Source: Candidatus Gastranaerophilales bacterium (GTDB lineage: Bacteria; Cyanobacteriota; Vampirovibrionia; Gastranaerophilales; Gastranaerophilaceae). From it: DNA of 36,737 bases. Below the pieces are notes generated by a model. The model saw only the letters and a list, made by a program, of their open reading frames with translations. It searched no databases and had not been told where the DNA came from. Below, piece by piece: positions 1 to 8,643 of this stretch. Within the stretch, counting starts at the first letter, position 1; every line of letters starts with the position of its first letter. The translations under genes and the position numbers were made by a program. The stretch lies in contig CAJOOM010000076.1 of NCBI GenBank assembly GCA_905236775.1, positions 1 to 36,737 on the forward strand, given 5' to 3'.

Positions 1-1
1 A

Positions 2-3000
2 GCTGACTCAGGATACTTAACAAGACGTTTGGTTGACGTTGCACAAGACGTTATTATCCGTGCAGAAGATTGCGGCGGAGATAAATATATTAACATGAAG
101 CCCATTATGGATGGTGACGCAATTATTGTTCCATTGGTAGACAGATTATTAGGTAGAACTGTTGCTCAAGATATTTATGATGAAGACGGAAAGACACTTC
201 TAGTATCTAAAAATACTACAATTGACAGAAAAGATATCAAGAAAATATCTCATTTAAATCTAACAGAACTAAAGGTTCGTTCCGGTTTAACTTGTTCTCT
301 TGAATATGGTGTATGTCAAAAATGTTACGGCTGGGCGCTTACTTCACAAAAACTTGTTGATGTTGGTGAAGCTATAGGTATTATTGCAGCTCAATCAATC
401 GGTGAACCTGGTACACAATTAACAATGAGAACATTCCACACAGGTGGTGCTGTTGGTGTTAAAGAAGCAACAAAAGAAATTCACTCACCGGTAGCAGGTA
501 CAGTTGAATCTAAGCTTAAGACAAGAGAACTTAGAACTCGTCACGGTGATGTTGTAAGGGTTTCTATATATGAAGCAGATATCGAAATTAAGTCTGGTAA
601 GAAATCAGAAAAAGTTCATATTCCTGCCGGTGCAACAGTATTCTTTGAAGATGGTTTAAATATTGAAAAAGACTACAAATTGGCTGAATTTAAACCTTCA
701 TCGAATGAGTCTCGTTTGACAGAAAAAGCTACAAAAGATATTAATGCTGATATCTCAGGTATGGTGTTATTTGAGGACTTCGTGGCTGATGAAAAGAAAG
801 ACAGACAAGGTAATATTTCTAGAACTGCCAATAAAAACGGTATTGTTTGGGTAATTGGCGGCGATGTTTATAATCTACCAGGTGGTTCAAAAATATTGGT
901 TAAAGATGAACAAAATGTTAAGGCAGGTGACAGACTTGCTGAAACATTAATAATCTCTGAACACGGTGGTGAAGTTCGTTATGGTGAAGATTTAGTTGTA
1001 GAAGAAATTAAATCAGGTAAGGGTAAAATCAATAAGATTGTTTCTGGTAAAGAAATAACAATTGTAATTGCTTCTCTTGCCCCTTCTAATGCTAAGTTTG
1101 AGCAAACCAAGAAAGAACAATTATGGACTGTTAAGAAATCTGATGAAAAATATATCGTAAAAGCTCCTGTTGATACAACAGTTGAAAACGGTATGATTAT
1201 AGCGGAACTTATAGATGATGAATGTTCAGTTTCATCAAGTGGTGAAATTAAATATTTAGACATAGAAGTTGACGAAAATCAAATTGTAACAAAACCTGGT
1301 AACATTGTATTCGTTCCGGAAGAAGTTCATCAGATTAACAAAGATGCAACCTTAAAAATGGTTGATAATGGTACTTTCGTTACTGCAGGTACAGAAGTAG
1401 TTAAAGATGTATACTGTCATATAGATGGTGTCGTTGAATTTAAAGAATTTAATGGTGTAATTCATGAAATTACTGTTCGTCCTGGAGAGGTTCATACTCT
1501 TTCAAGTATGTCAGAACTTAAGGTAGAAGAAGGTTCTGTTGTAGAAGCAGGAACTACTATTGCAAAAGGTATCAAAGTTAAAGAAGCTTCAATGGTTACT
1601 TTAATGGAAATGGATTTTGACGACCTTGACATTGATGATTTGGACGAAGAAATTGATACAACTTCTCTAGAAGAAGAAACTTTAGAAGATAAACCTGTTC
1701 AAATTCTGGTAAGACCAGTACAAACAATTTACGTTGAACCTAAAGATGTTACAATAAAATTTGACTCGACAGATGAACTCATTAGTATCGTTCCTGTAAC
1801 GCAACTTCAATATAAAGACGGTGCAAGAGTTCGTAACTTAGATGGTGCAACTTTAACAAGAACATCTTTGGTTCTTCAAATGCAAGGCTACTTGTCTCAC
1901 TTAAAAGGACTTGTTGAACTTGACGATAAAGGAAATCTTAAGATTGTTGTGTTGGAAACATTAATTGTAAGACGTGAACTGGAAGGCAATTCTAAATTAA
2001 ATAGTTCTTTACAAACAGAACTATTGGTTAAAAATGGCGATGTAATTGAGGCTAAGACCCCTGTTGCTAAAACTGATGTGTTAGCTTTAAATGATGGTTC
2101 TGCTTCAATAAAAGGTGATTCAACAGAAGCAAGAAGATTACTGGTAAATTGTTCTAATTATGAAACAACAATTAGCACAAAGAATAAACCTACTGTTAAG
2201 AAAGGTGCGTTTATAAAACTTGATACTGAACTTGCTTCATCTGGTGAAGTTGCTACTGTATCAGGTAAAATTGTTGACGTAGATACTAAGTCTGTAACTA
2301 TTAGAAATGGACGTCCTTACTTAATTAGTCCAGGTACAATGTTACAGGTTGAGGAATGCGCTCTCGTTCAACACGGTGATATGTTAGCATCACTTGTATT
2401 TGAAAGAGAAAAAACAGGCGATATTGTTCAAGGTTTACCAAGAGTTGAAGAACTTCTTGAAGCTCGTAAACCTAAAGATTGCGCTATCTTAGCTGAATAT
2501 GACGGTACTGCTAAGATTGAAATTGAAGATGATGTTCCGAGATTATATCTTGTTTCAGATGAAGGTACATCAACTGAGATTAAGTTTGCAATTGATGCAA
2601 GTATCGTTGTCACAAACGGTCAAAAGATTAAGAAAGGTCAGCCTTTAACAAGTGGACCTCTCAATCCGCATGATATTATTAGATTATGCGGACCGGAAGA
2701 AGCTCAACAGTACTTAGTAGATGAAGTACAACGTGTTTACCGTTCACAAGGTGTTGAAATTGCTGATAAGCACGTAGAAATCATTGTACGTCAAATGACT
2801 AAGAAAGTAAGAGTAGTAGATTCAGGCGATACAAATTTACTACCAGGTGAGTTAGTTGAAGTTCAAACTTTTGAAAATGAAAATAAAGCTGTAAGAGAAC
2901 ATGGTGGACAAGAAGCTGTTTGTGAGTACATGCTATTAGGTATTACAAAAGCTTCCTTGAATACTGAATCCTTTATTTCAGCTGCATCGTTCCAAGAAAC

Positions 3001-3268
3001 TACAAGAATCTTGACTGAAGCTGCTGTTGACGGCAAAAAAGATTTGCTTAGAGGTTTGAAAGAAAACGTAATTATTGGTAGATTAATTCCTGCTGGTACA
3101 GGATACCATCACTTAACATTTGCTAGCGAGGAACGTGATAAAGAAGCTCAAAAACGAGCTGCTCAACGTAACCAAGCAAGAAAACCATCTGCTATATTGG
3201 AAGAAATTGAAGGAATGTTTGGTGCTCCTGAACTTACTGCCGGTAATGATACTATAGTAGAGGAATAA
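2..3268 (+). CDS. rpoC2: DNA-directed RNA polymerase subunit beta' C-terminal part (RpoC2-type), truncated at window start
   Basis: Open frame continues to the window edge (ADSGYLTRRLVDVAQDVIIR...); GEPGTQLTMRTFHTGG trigger-loop motif, GLPRVEELLEARKPK, GITKASLNTESFISAASFQETTRILTEAA, GLKENVIIGRLIPAGTG. The ORF-track TTG start at 29 is an artefact of truncation. Whether the gene is split (rpoC1/rpoC2) cannot be seen. Confidence 0.95.
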   Translation, partial: ADSGYLTRRLVDVAQDVIIRAEDCGGDKYINMKPIMDGDAIIVPLVDRLLGRTVAQDIYDEDGKTLLVSKNTTIDRKDIKKISHLNLTELKVRSGLTCSLEYGVCQKCYGWALTSQKLVDVGEAIGIIAAQSIGEPGTQLTMRTFHTGGAVGVKEATKEIHSPVAGTVESKLKTRELRTRHGDVVRVSIYEADIEIKSGKKSEKVHIPAGATVFFEDGLNIEKDYKLAEFKPSSNESRLTEKATKDINADISGMVLFEDFVADEKKDRQGNISRTANKNGIVWVIGGDVYNLPGGSKILVKDEQNVKAGDRLAETLIISEHGGEVRYGEDLVVEEIKSGKGKINKIVSGKEITIVIASLAPSNAKFEQTKKEQLWTVKKSDEKYIVKAPVDTTVENGMIIAELIDDECSVSSSGEIKYLDIEVDENQIVTKPGNIVFVPEEVHQINKDATLKMVDNGTFVTAGTEVVKDVYCHIDGVVEFKEFNGVIHEITVRPGEVHTLSSMSELKVEEGSVVEAGTTIAKGIKVKEASMVTLMEMDFDDLDIDDLDEEIDTTSLEEETLEDKPVQILVRPVQTIYVEPKDVTIKFDSTDELISIVPVTQLQYKDGARVRNLDGATLTRTSLVLQMQGYLSHLKGLVELDDKGNLKIVVLETLIVRRELEGNSKLNSSLQTELLVKNGDVIEAKTPVAKTDVLALNDGSASIKGDSTEARRLLVNCSNYETTISTKNKPTVKKGAFIKLDTELASSGEVATVSGKIVDVDTKSVTIRNGRPYLISPGTMLQVEECALVQHGDMLASLVFEREKTGDIVQGLPRVEELLEARKPKDCAILAEYDGTAKIEIEDDVPRLYLVSDEGTSTEIKFAIDASIVVTNGQKIKKGQPLTSGPLNPHDIIRLCGPEEAQQYLVDEVQRVYRSQGVEIADKHVEIIVRQMTKKVRVVDSGDTNLLPGELVEVQTFENENKAVREHGGQEAVCEYMLLGITKASLNTESFISAASFQETTRILTEAAVDGKKDLLRGLKENVIIGRLIPAGTGYHHLTFASEERDKEAQKRAAQRNQARKPSAILEEIEGMFGAPELTAGNDTIVEE

Positions 3269-3296
3269 TTTAATTTATATATTACTAATTATAAAA

Positions 3297-3327
3297 AGAG
3301 AGTGAAAAAAATCACTCTCTTTTGTTG
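3297..3327 (+). terminator. Rho-independent terminator after rpoC2
   Basis: AGAGAGTGA / TCACTCTCT stem followed by TTTTGTTG. Confidence 0.85.
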
Positions 3328-3513
3328 TTAAAAACAATCGTAAAATATGTTATAATATAATAAGTAAACGAATATGAGAATTAATAAAAATACTAATACA
3401 TTATATGTCTTGAAAAATTAAATTTTATTAAGATTTGTAAATCTAAAAATTCAATCTATAAGCGGGTTTAAGCCATACTTTACAAAAATTTACAAAAAAT
3501 TATTATATGAAAT

Positions 3514-3540
3514 TAAAGTTTTTAAAAATTTTGCCGATAT
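3514..3540 (+). promoter_or_regulatory. Sigma28 (FliA)-type promoter
   Basis: TAAAGTTT (3514-3521), 11-nt spacer, GCCGATAT (3533-3540); fits the sigma28 consensus TAAAGTTT-N11-GCCGATAA. Confidence 0.8.
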
Positions 3541-3575
3541 ATATAGTAAGAAAAAGATAATTTAAGGAGTCCAAA

Positions 3576-3740
3576 ATGCAAAATAGTATAAGCGGTAATC
3601 TAAAAAATTATGACAATTTTATGTTTAACTTTAGAAATGAAACAACTGAAAGAGCAATAAAAGAAGAGTCTTCTGTAAAGAGATGTACTTTAGCTTATGA
3701 ATTTATATTAGATAATAGTGAATTGCAGAATATTAAGTAA
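3576..3740 (+). CDS. Small orphan protein, 54 aa (MQNSISGNLKNYDNFMFNFRNETTERAIKEESSVKRCTLAYEFILDNSELQNIK)
   Basis: ATG preceded by AAGGAGT; not in supplied ORF track; first gene after the sigma28-type promoter. Confidence 0.65.
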   Translation: MQNSISGNLKNYDNFMFNFRNETTERAIKEESSVKRCTLAYEFILDNSELQNIK

Positions 3741-3751
3741 GGAATCGGATT

Positions 3752-4060
3752 ATGGAATTTAACAAATTTAACATGTATGCGTACAATATGGGAGCTGGTG
3801 GAATTGCACAGGCTCTTGATGAAGTAGATATCTGTCGTCAAGATTTAATGCGTATGACTGAATATGAAGATGTAAAAAACTTTATAACAAGAAAATTCGG
3901 TGAATTTGAAGGTAAAAAATGGGTAAAATATCCTGAATTAAACAAGCATGTATATCTATATAAAGACGATGAAAAAGTTGAATTCTGTGCCCTAAAAAAT
4001 AAAAAACAATATTGGGGCAGAGGATGGAAATTAGAAGAAGTAACCAACGAAAATAAATAA
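3752..4060 (+). CDS. Hypothetical protein, 102 aa
   Basis: ORF with RBS AAGGAAT upstream; second gene of the small-protein operon. Confidence 0.8.
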   Translation: MEFNKFNMYAYNMGAGGIAQALDEVDICRQDLMRMTEYEDVKNFITRKFGEFEGKKWVKYPELNKHVYLYKDDEKVEFCALKNKKQYWGRGWKLEEVTNENK

Positions 4061-4094
4061 TTTTAAGTAAACACGACAAATAAGGAGATCTTTA

Positions 4095-4238
4095 ATGAGT
4101 ATTAATGTAAACAACACTAATCGTATCTTCACCCAACAAGTAGATTCACAAAAAGACGTACAAAAAGATGATACAAAAAAATTTCAAACAGTTATATATG
4201 ATGCTGTAGCACCACAAATTCCTGATGATTTAAAATAA
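4095..4238 (+). CDS. Small hypothetical protein, 47 aa (MSINVNNTNRIFTQQVDSQKDVQKDDTKKFQTVIYDAVAPQIPDDLK)
   Basis: ATG preceded by AAGGAGA; followed by a strong terminator; not in supplied ORF track. Confidence 0.65.
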   Translation: MSINVNNTNRIFTQQVDSQKDVQKDDTKKFQTVIYDAVAPQIPDDLK

Positions 4239-4255
4239 AATGTATAACATAAAAT

Positions 4256-4297
4256 GAAAGAGATAACTAAGCTTTATCTTAGTTATCTCTTTCTTGT
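4256..4297 (+). terminator. Rho-independent terminator of small-protein operon
   Basis: Perfect 16-bp stem GAAAGAGATAACTAAG / CTTAGTTATCTCTTTC with 6-nt loop. Confidence 0.85.
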
Positions 4298-4386
4298 GCA
4301 ATAAGCTATTTTTATACCATTTTAAACATCTTTTTTATTTTTATGCAATAATATATATGTAATTTAATTAAGGAAGGAATATAAAT

Positions 4387-5862
4387 ATGTCAGAAGTACG
4401 AGTTAGAATTGCCCCTTCTCCAAGCGGTAACTTACATATAGGTACAGCTAGAACGGCTTTATTTAATTATTTATTTGCTAAAAAAAATAATGGTAAGTTT
4501 GTGTTAAGAATAGAAGACACTGATGCTGAAAGAACATCACAAGAGTATGTTGACAATATTTTTGATTCTCTTAAAGCTTTAGGTTTAAATTGGGATGAGG
4601 GTCCTGATGTTGGTGGTGATTATGGTCCATACACACAATCTCAACGTTTTGACATCTATCCAAAATATGTTAAACAGCTTTTAGATTCAGGCTTCGCCTA
4701 TGAATGTTTCTGTACCCCAGAAGAGCTAGAAGCAGAAAAAGAAGAAGCAACTGCCGCAAAAAAGGCATATGTTTACTCTAAAAAATGTGAAAATTTAACA
4801 GAAGAAGAAAAAGAAAAGCTAAGAGCAGAAGGGAGAAAGCCTGCTATAAGATTTAATATTGCTAAAGCTCAAAAAGCATTCCACGATACTTCAATATTAG
4901 AATTTGATGATTTAGTAAAAGGGAAATTACATGTTGATACCAACTTGATTGGTGATTTTGTAATAATGAAATCAAATGGAGCACCAACTTATAACTTTGC
5001 GGTTGTAATTGATGATGCTTTAATGAAAATATCGCACGTTATTAGGGGTGAAGACCACATTTCTAATACTTATAAACAAATATTAATCTTTGAAGCTTTA
5101 GGATTTGAAGTTCCGAGATTCGGTCACTTGGGTATGATTTTAGCTCCGGATAGAAGTAAACTGTCAAAAAGACACGGCGCAACAGCAGTTTCTGATTTTG
5201 TTAAAGAAGGGTATTTGACTGATGCACTAATTAACTTTGTAGCTCTTTTAGGCTGGGCACCATCTGACGGTCAAGAAATAAAAACTGTAGATGAGATTGC
5301 TCAAGACTTTAGAATAGGTGAAATTTCATCTTCAAATTCAATCTTTGAATATGATAAATTAAAATGGATGAATGGTCATTATATAAAAATGCTACCTATT
5401 GAAGAACTAAAAGAAAGGTTAAAACCTTATTTGACCAAATATAATTTGGATGAATTAGGTGATGAAAAATATACAAAAATGGTTGAGATAACTAGGGAGC
5501 CATTAACACTTCTTTCTGATATAACTGATGCAGTTCCTTACTTCTTTGGTAAAGATGTTCAAATTGATCCGGAAGCTCAAACAGGAACCCTTGATACAGA
5601 TGTAGCACAAAAAGTTCTTGTTGACTTCGTTAATAAAGCAAAAGGCTGGGATTGGACAGAAGAAAACTTACATGAAAAACTTGCGGATTTTCGTGCATAC
5701 TGGAAAGAAACAGCAGGAATAAAGCCAAAAGTTACAATGTGGGCGGTAAGAGCTGCAATAACAGGAAGAACTTGCGGTGCTGATATGGTAGGAATTCTTG
5801 ATATTCTTGGTAAAGAAACATCATTATATAGAGCAGAAAAAGCAATAAAAGTTTCTGTTTAA
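4387..5862 (+). CDS. gltX: Glutamyl-tRNA synthetase
   Basis: RIAPSPSGNLHIGTARTALFNYLFAKK HIGH region, KLSKRHG (KMSKR-like) motif, class I GluRS layout. Confidence 0.97.
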   Translation: MSEVRVRIAPSPSGNLHIGTARTALFNYLFAKKNNGKFVLRIEDTDAERTSQEYVDNIFDSLKALGLNWDEGPDVGGDYGPYTQSQRFDIYPKYVKQLLDSGFAYECFCTPEELEAEKEEATAAKKAYVYSKKCENLTEEEKEKLRAEGRKPAIRFNIAKAQKAFHDTSILEFDDLVKGKLHVDTNLIGDFVIMKSNGAPTYNFAVVIDDALMKISHVIRGEDHISNTYKQILIFEALGFEVPRFGHLGMILAPDRSKLSKRHGATAVSDFVKEGYLTDALINFVALLGWAPSDGQEIKTVDEIAQDFRIGEISSSNSIFEYDKLKWMNGHYIKMLPIEELKERLKPYLTKYNLDELGDEKYTKMVEITREPLTLLSDITDAVPYFFGKDVQIDPEAQTGTLDTDVAQKVLVDFVNKAKGWDWTEENLHEKLADFRAYWKETAGIKPKVTMWAVRAAITGRTCGADMVGILDILGKETSLYRAEKAIKVSV

Positions 5863-5881
5863 TAAAGTGAATATTTTATAA

Positions 5882-5914
5882 AAAAGACTTTTGAATATTC
5901 AAAAGTCTTTTTTT
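5882..5914 (+). terminator. Rho-independent terminator after gltX
   Basis: AAAGACTTTTGAATATTCAAAAGTCTTTTTTTT. Confidence 0.85.
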
Positions 5915-5990
5915 TATGTAAATTTTAAAAAATAATAAAATTTTAAAAAATAGTAAATAAGTTTACATTTTCTAGAATGCTTGATAAAAT

Positions 5991-7388
5991 ATGAATATGA
6001 GGGATTATGAACCATATTATACTGAGGATGGCTCTATAGGGCTTTATTCTTATGCTGATAAAGATGTGTATCATTCAAAATTTGGTGCCTTGACTGAAGC
6101 GTGGGAAAAGTTTGTCATACCGTCAGGAATTAGTTCACTTATAGACAATAAACAAAATATTAAAGTTTTGGATGTGTGTTATGGAATCGGGTACAACACA
6201 AAAGCTTTGATGAGTTTTATTATAAATAAAAATTTAAAACAAATTAAAAATAAAAATTTGATTGAAAAAATTAGATACTTCGTTTCGATACATACCAATA
6301 ATTTTTTTAAGAAAAAAGAGTCAGAGTTATTGGTATATAACGAATCGATAGATACCAATAATTCTTTATTTGAGAATTTAAAAATTGATTGTTTAGATAT
6401 TAATAAAGAGTTAATGAAATTATCACCATTTTTTAAAACAATAAAAACTCCGGGAGAAGTTTATGATAGTTTTGTTCCTCAAATTTTTACTTGCTTTGAT
6501 AGTTATTATAAGTTAAGAAAAATTTACGAAAATATTGCCTCAATATTTTATCCACGCAATAAGAAAACTATAAAAGAAAAGTTAGACATTAAGTTCAAAA
6601 ATATGCATATAGATAAGGAGTATAAAGTTAATGGTCTTGTAAATTATATTTTAATAAATAGCTTAAGCAAAAATTTTAAGAAGAATTATATCGACAATGA
6701 GTTGAAAAAAATATTAAAAGAAAGGCAAATTTCGAATTTTCTTGATAAATCTACAATTAGATATGCGCGATTTAATCAATTTTGGGAGTATAATTTATCA
6801 TCTGGAAACATTTTATCGACCTTCTTACATAATATATATTATAGGTACCTATCGAGTCGATATAAAAATATTAATTTTAAGAAAGCTGAACACCTATTTG
6901 ATGTAAATTTTTATCCTAACGATGCAAGAAAAACAATTAAAAAGCTTAAAGAGACATATGATTGTATTTTTTTGGATGCATTTACGTATACTCTAGCTCC
7001 TCAGTTATGGTCTGTAGAGTTTGTAAATGAATTATATGAACATTTAAACGATAACGGAGTAATTTTAACATATTCAAACTCCGCTCAAATAAGAAATACA
7101 TTTTTAGAAAATAATTTATTTGTAGGAAAAATTTATAATAAAAAACTTGGAAAATTTGTCGGTACTATAGCTTCTAAAAATAAATCTAAAATAAAATATC
7201 CTTTAACAAATTATGAACTTGGGTTATGCAACACAACAGCTGGAATTCCTTACCATGACCCAAATTTATCATTTTCTAAAAAAGAAATACTTGAATTTAG
7301 AGAGTATGAATTCAGACATAGCAATTTAATGAGTTCATCTAAATATATAAAAATAAGATCAATGAGGGAATCAAATGACGAAATATGA
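5991..7388 (+). CDS. MnmC-like (DUF752) SAM-dependent methyltransferase with large internal insertion
   Basis: VLDVCYGIGYNTKAL SAM motif; CIFLDAFTYTLAPQLWSVEFVNELYEHLNDNGVILTYSNSAQIRNTFLENNLFVGK resembles the MnmC methyltransferase domain; ~200 residues inserted between the first and second Rossmann strands. Confidence 0.75.
   Translation: MNMRDYEPYYTEDGSIGLYSYADKDVYHSKFGALTEAWEKFVIPSGISSLIDNKQNIKVLDVCYGIGYNTKALMSFIINKNLKQIKNKNLIEKIRYFVSIHTNNFFKKKESELLVYNESIDTNNSLFENLKIDCLDINKELMKLSPFFKTIKTPGEVYDSFVPQIFTCFDSYYKLRKIYENIASIFYPRNKKTIKEKLDIKFKNMHIDKEYKVNGLVNYILINSLSKNFKKNYIDNELKKILKERQISNFLDKSTIRYARFNQFWEYNLSSGNILSTFLHNIYYRYLSSRYKNINFKKAEHLFDVNFYPNDARKTIKKLKETYDCIFLDAFTYTLAPQLWSVEFVNELYEHLNDNGVILTYSNSAQIRNTFLENNLFVGKIYNKKLGKFVGTIASKNKSKIKYPLTNYELGLCNTTAGIPYHDPNLSFSKKEILEFREYEFRHSNLMSSSKYIKIRSMRESNDEI
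6273..6364 (+). repeat. Palindromic element copy 1, in-frame within the MnmC-like gene
   Basis: AGATACTTCGTTTCGATACATACCAATAAT...GAGTTATTGGTATATAACGAATCGATAGATACCAATAATTC; homologous to the reverse complement of 7729-7818. Confidence 0.8.
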
Positions 7389-8631
7389 TGTTATTATTGC
7401 CGGAGGAGGTACTGCAGGCTGCGCTTGTGCCTATACTTTAGGAAAATTAGGGTATAAAGTTCTTTTAGTTGAAAAAAACTCTTTTCTTGGTGGTTCTATA
7501 ACCTCATCTCTTGTCATTCCGGCAATGAAAACTTCCCAAAATTCAATCAACAATGATTTTTTTGAAACTTTATATAAAAAATTAAATAAAATTAATGGCG
7601 CATTTACATATATTGACGGCAATAAAGGTTGGTTTAATCCTGAATTAACTAAAATAGTGTTAGATGAATTAATGTTAGAAGCACATGTTGATGTTTTATT
7701 TGAATCTGAAATTAAAGAAATAAAAAAAGAATTATCGGTATATATCGTATCGATAGATACCGATAATTCAAAAAATTTTTCAGAAAGATTATTGGTATCT
7801 ATCGAATCGAAGTATCTTGTTGATGCAACAGGCGATGCAAAAATTTGTAAAAAAATGAATTGCGATTTTTTAGAAGATAATCATAAAACTCAGCCAATAA
7901 ATTTAAGATTTATCATGTCAGGGATTGATACACGTAAATTTTCTGATTGGTTAATTGAATTAGATAAAGACCGAGAAGTAACTACTTGTTGCAAAATTGA
8001 TGATAAGATAATGTTGTCTACAGCTTATACTTGGGATACAAACAAACAATGGGCATTAAAGCCTATATTTAAAAGGGGAATACAGGATGGAATAATTACA
8101 GAAGAGGATTCTAATTATTTTCAAATATTTTCTGTCGCTGGAACAGTTGATTCTATTGCTTTTAACTGTCCCAGAATTCTCGATAAGCAGATATCATTAT
8201 CAAATGCTTATATTAAAGGAAGACAAAGCATTCTAAGAATTGCTAATTTTTGTAAAAAATATTTTATTGGCTTTGAGAATGCTTATATATCTTCTATCGC
8301 TAATAGTCTTGGAATAAGGGTATCAAATAGGGTTAAAGGGAAATATGTTTATACTAAAGATGATATAATTATCGGCAAAAGATTTGATAATCCTGTTGTA
8401 ATATCTAACTACCCTATAGATATTCATTCATCTGATAAAAACAATTCACAACTAGAAAAAATATACAAGGAGTATCAACTTCCGGTAGAATCATTAATTG
8501 TAAAAGACAATTTATTTGTTATTGGAAGATGTATTTCTGCTGATTTTGAATCGCAAGGAGCATTAAGAATTATTCCATCGTGTTTTTCTATGGGTGAAGG
8601 TTTAGCAAAATATATTCATTCTATAAATTAA
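7375..8631 (+). CDS. FAD-dependent oxidoreductase (PF12831-like)
   Basis: YDVIIAGGGTAGCACAYTLGKLGYKVLLVEKNSFLGGSITSS dinucleotide-binding motif; YLVDATGDAKI; C-terminal VIGRCISADFESQGALRIIPSCFSMGEGLA. Confidence 0.9.
   Translation: MTKYDVIIAGGGTAGCACAYTLGKLGYKVLLVEKNSFLGGSITSSLVIPAMKTSQNSINNDFFETLYKKLNKINGAFTYIDGNKGWFNPELTKIVLDELMLEAHVDVLFESEIKEIKKELSVYIVSIDTDNSKNFSERLLVSIESKYLVDATGDAKICKKMNCDFLEDNHKTQPINLRFIMSGIDTRKFSDWLIELDKDREVTTCCKIDDKIMLSTAYTWDTNKQWALKPIFKRGIQDGIITEEDSNYFQIFSVAGTVDSIAFNCPRILDKQISLSNAYIKGRQSILRIANFCKKYFIGFENAYISSIANSLGIRVSNRVKGKYVYTKDDIIIGKRFDNPVVISNYPIDIHSSDKNNSQLEKIYKEYQLPVESLIVKDNLFVIGRCISADFESQGALRIIPSCFSMGEGLAKYIHSIN
7729..7818 (-). repeat. Palindromic element copy 2, in-frame within the FAD oxidoreductase gene, inverted relative to copy 1
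   Basis: GAATTATCGGTATATATCGTATCGATAGATACCGATAATTC...GATTATTGGTATCTATCGAATCGAAGTATCTT. Confidence 0.8.
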
Positions 8632-8643
8632 ATTATTATAATT

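Noticed and set aside
979-1263. Minus-strand ORF (94 aa) inside rpoC2
   Set aside because: Antisense to a highly conserved coding region; no RBS or family signature.
3374-3421. 15-aa ORF MRINKNTNTLYVLKN downstream of a TATAAT-like sequence
   Set aside because: No RBS and too short; could be chance in AT-rich DNA.
3838-4079. Two minus-strand ORFs opposite the 102-aa gene
   Set aside because: Low-complexity antisense frames; the plus-strand gene has an RBS and operon context.
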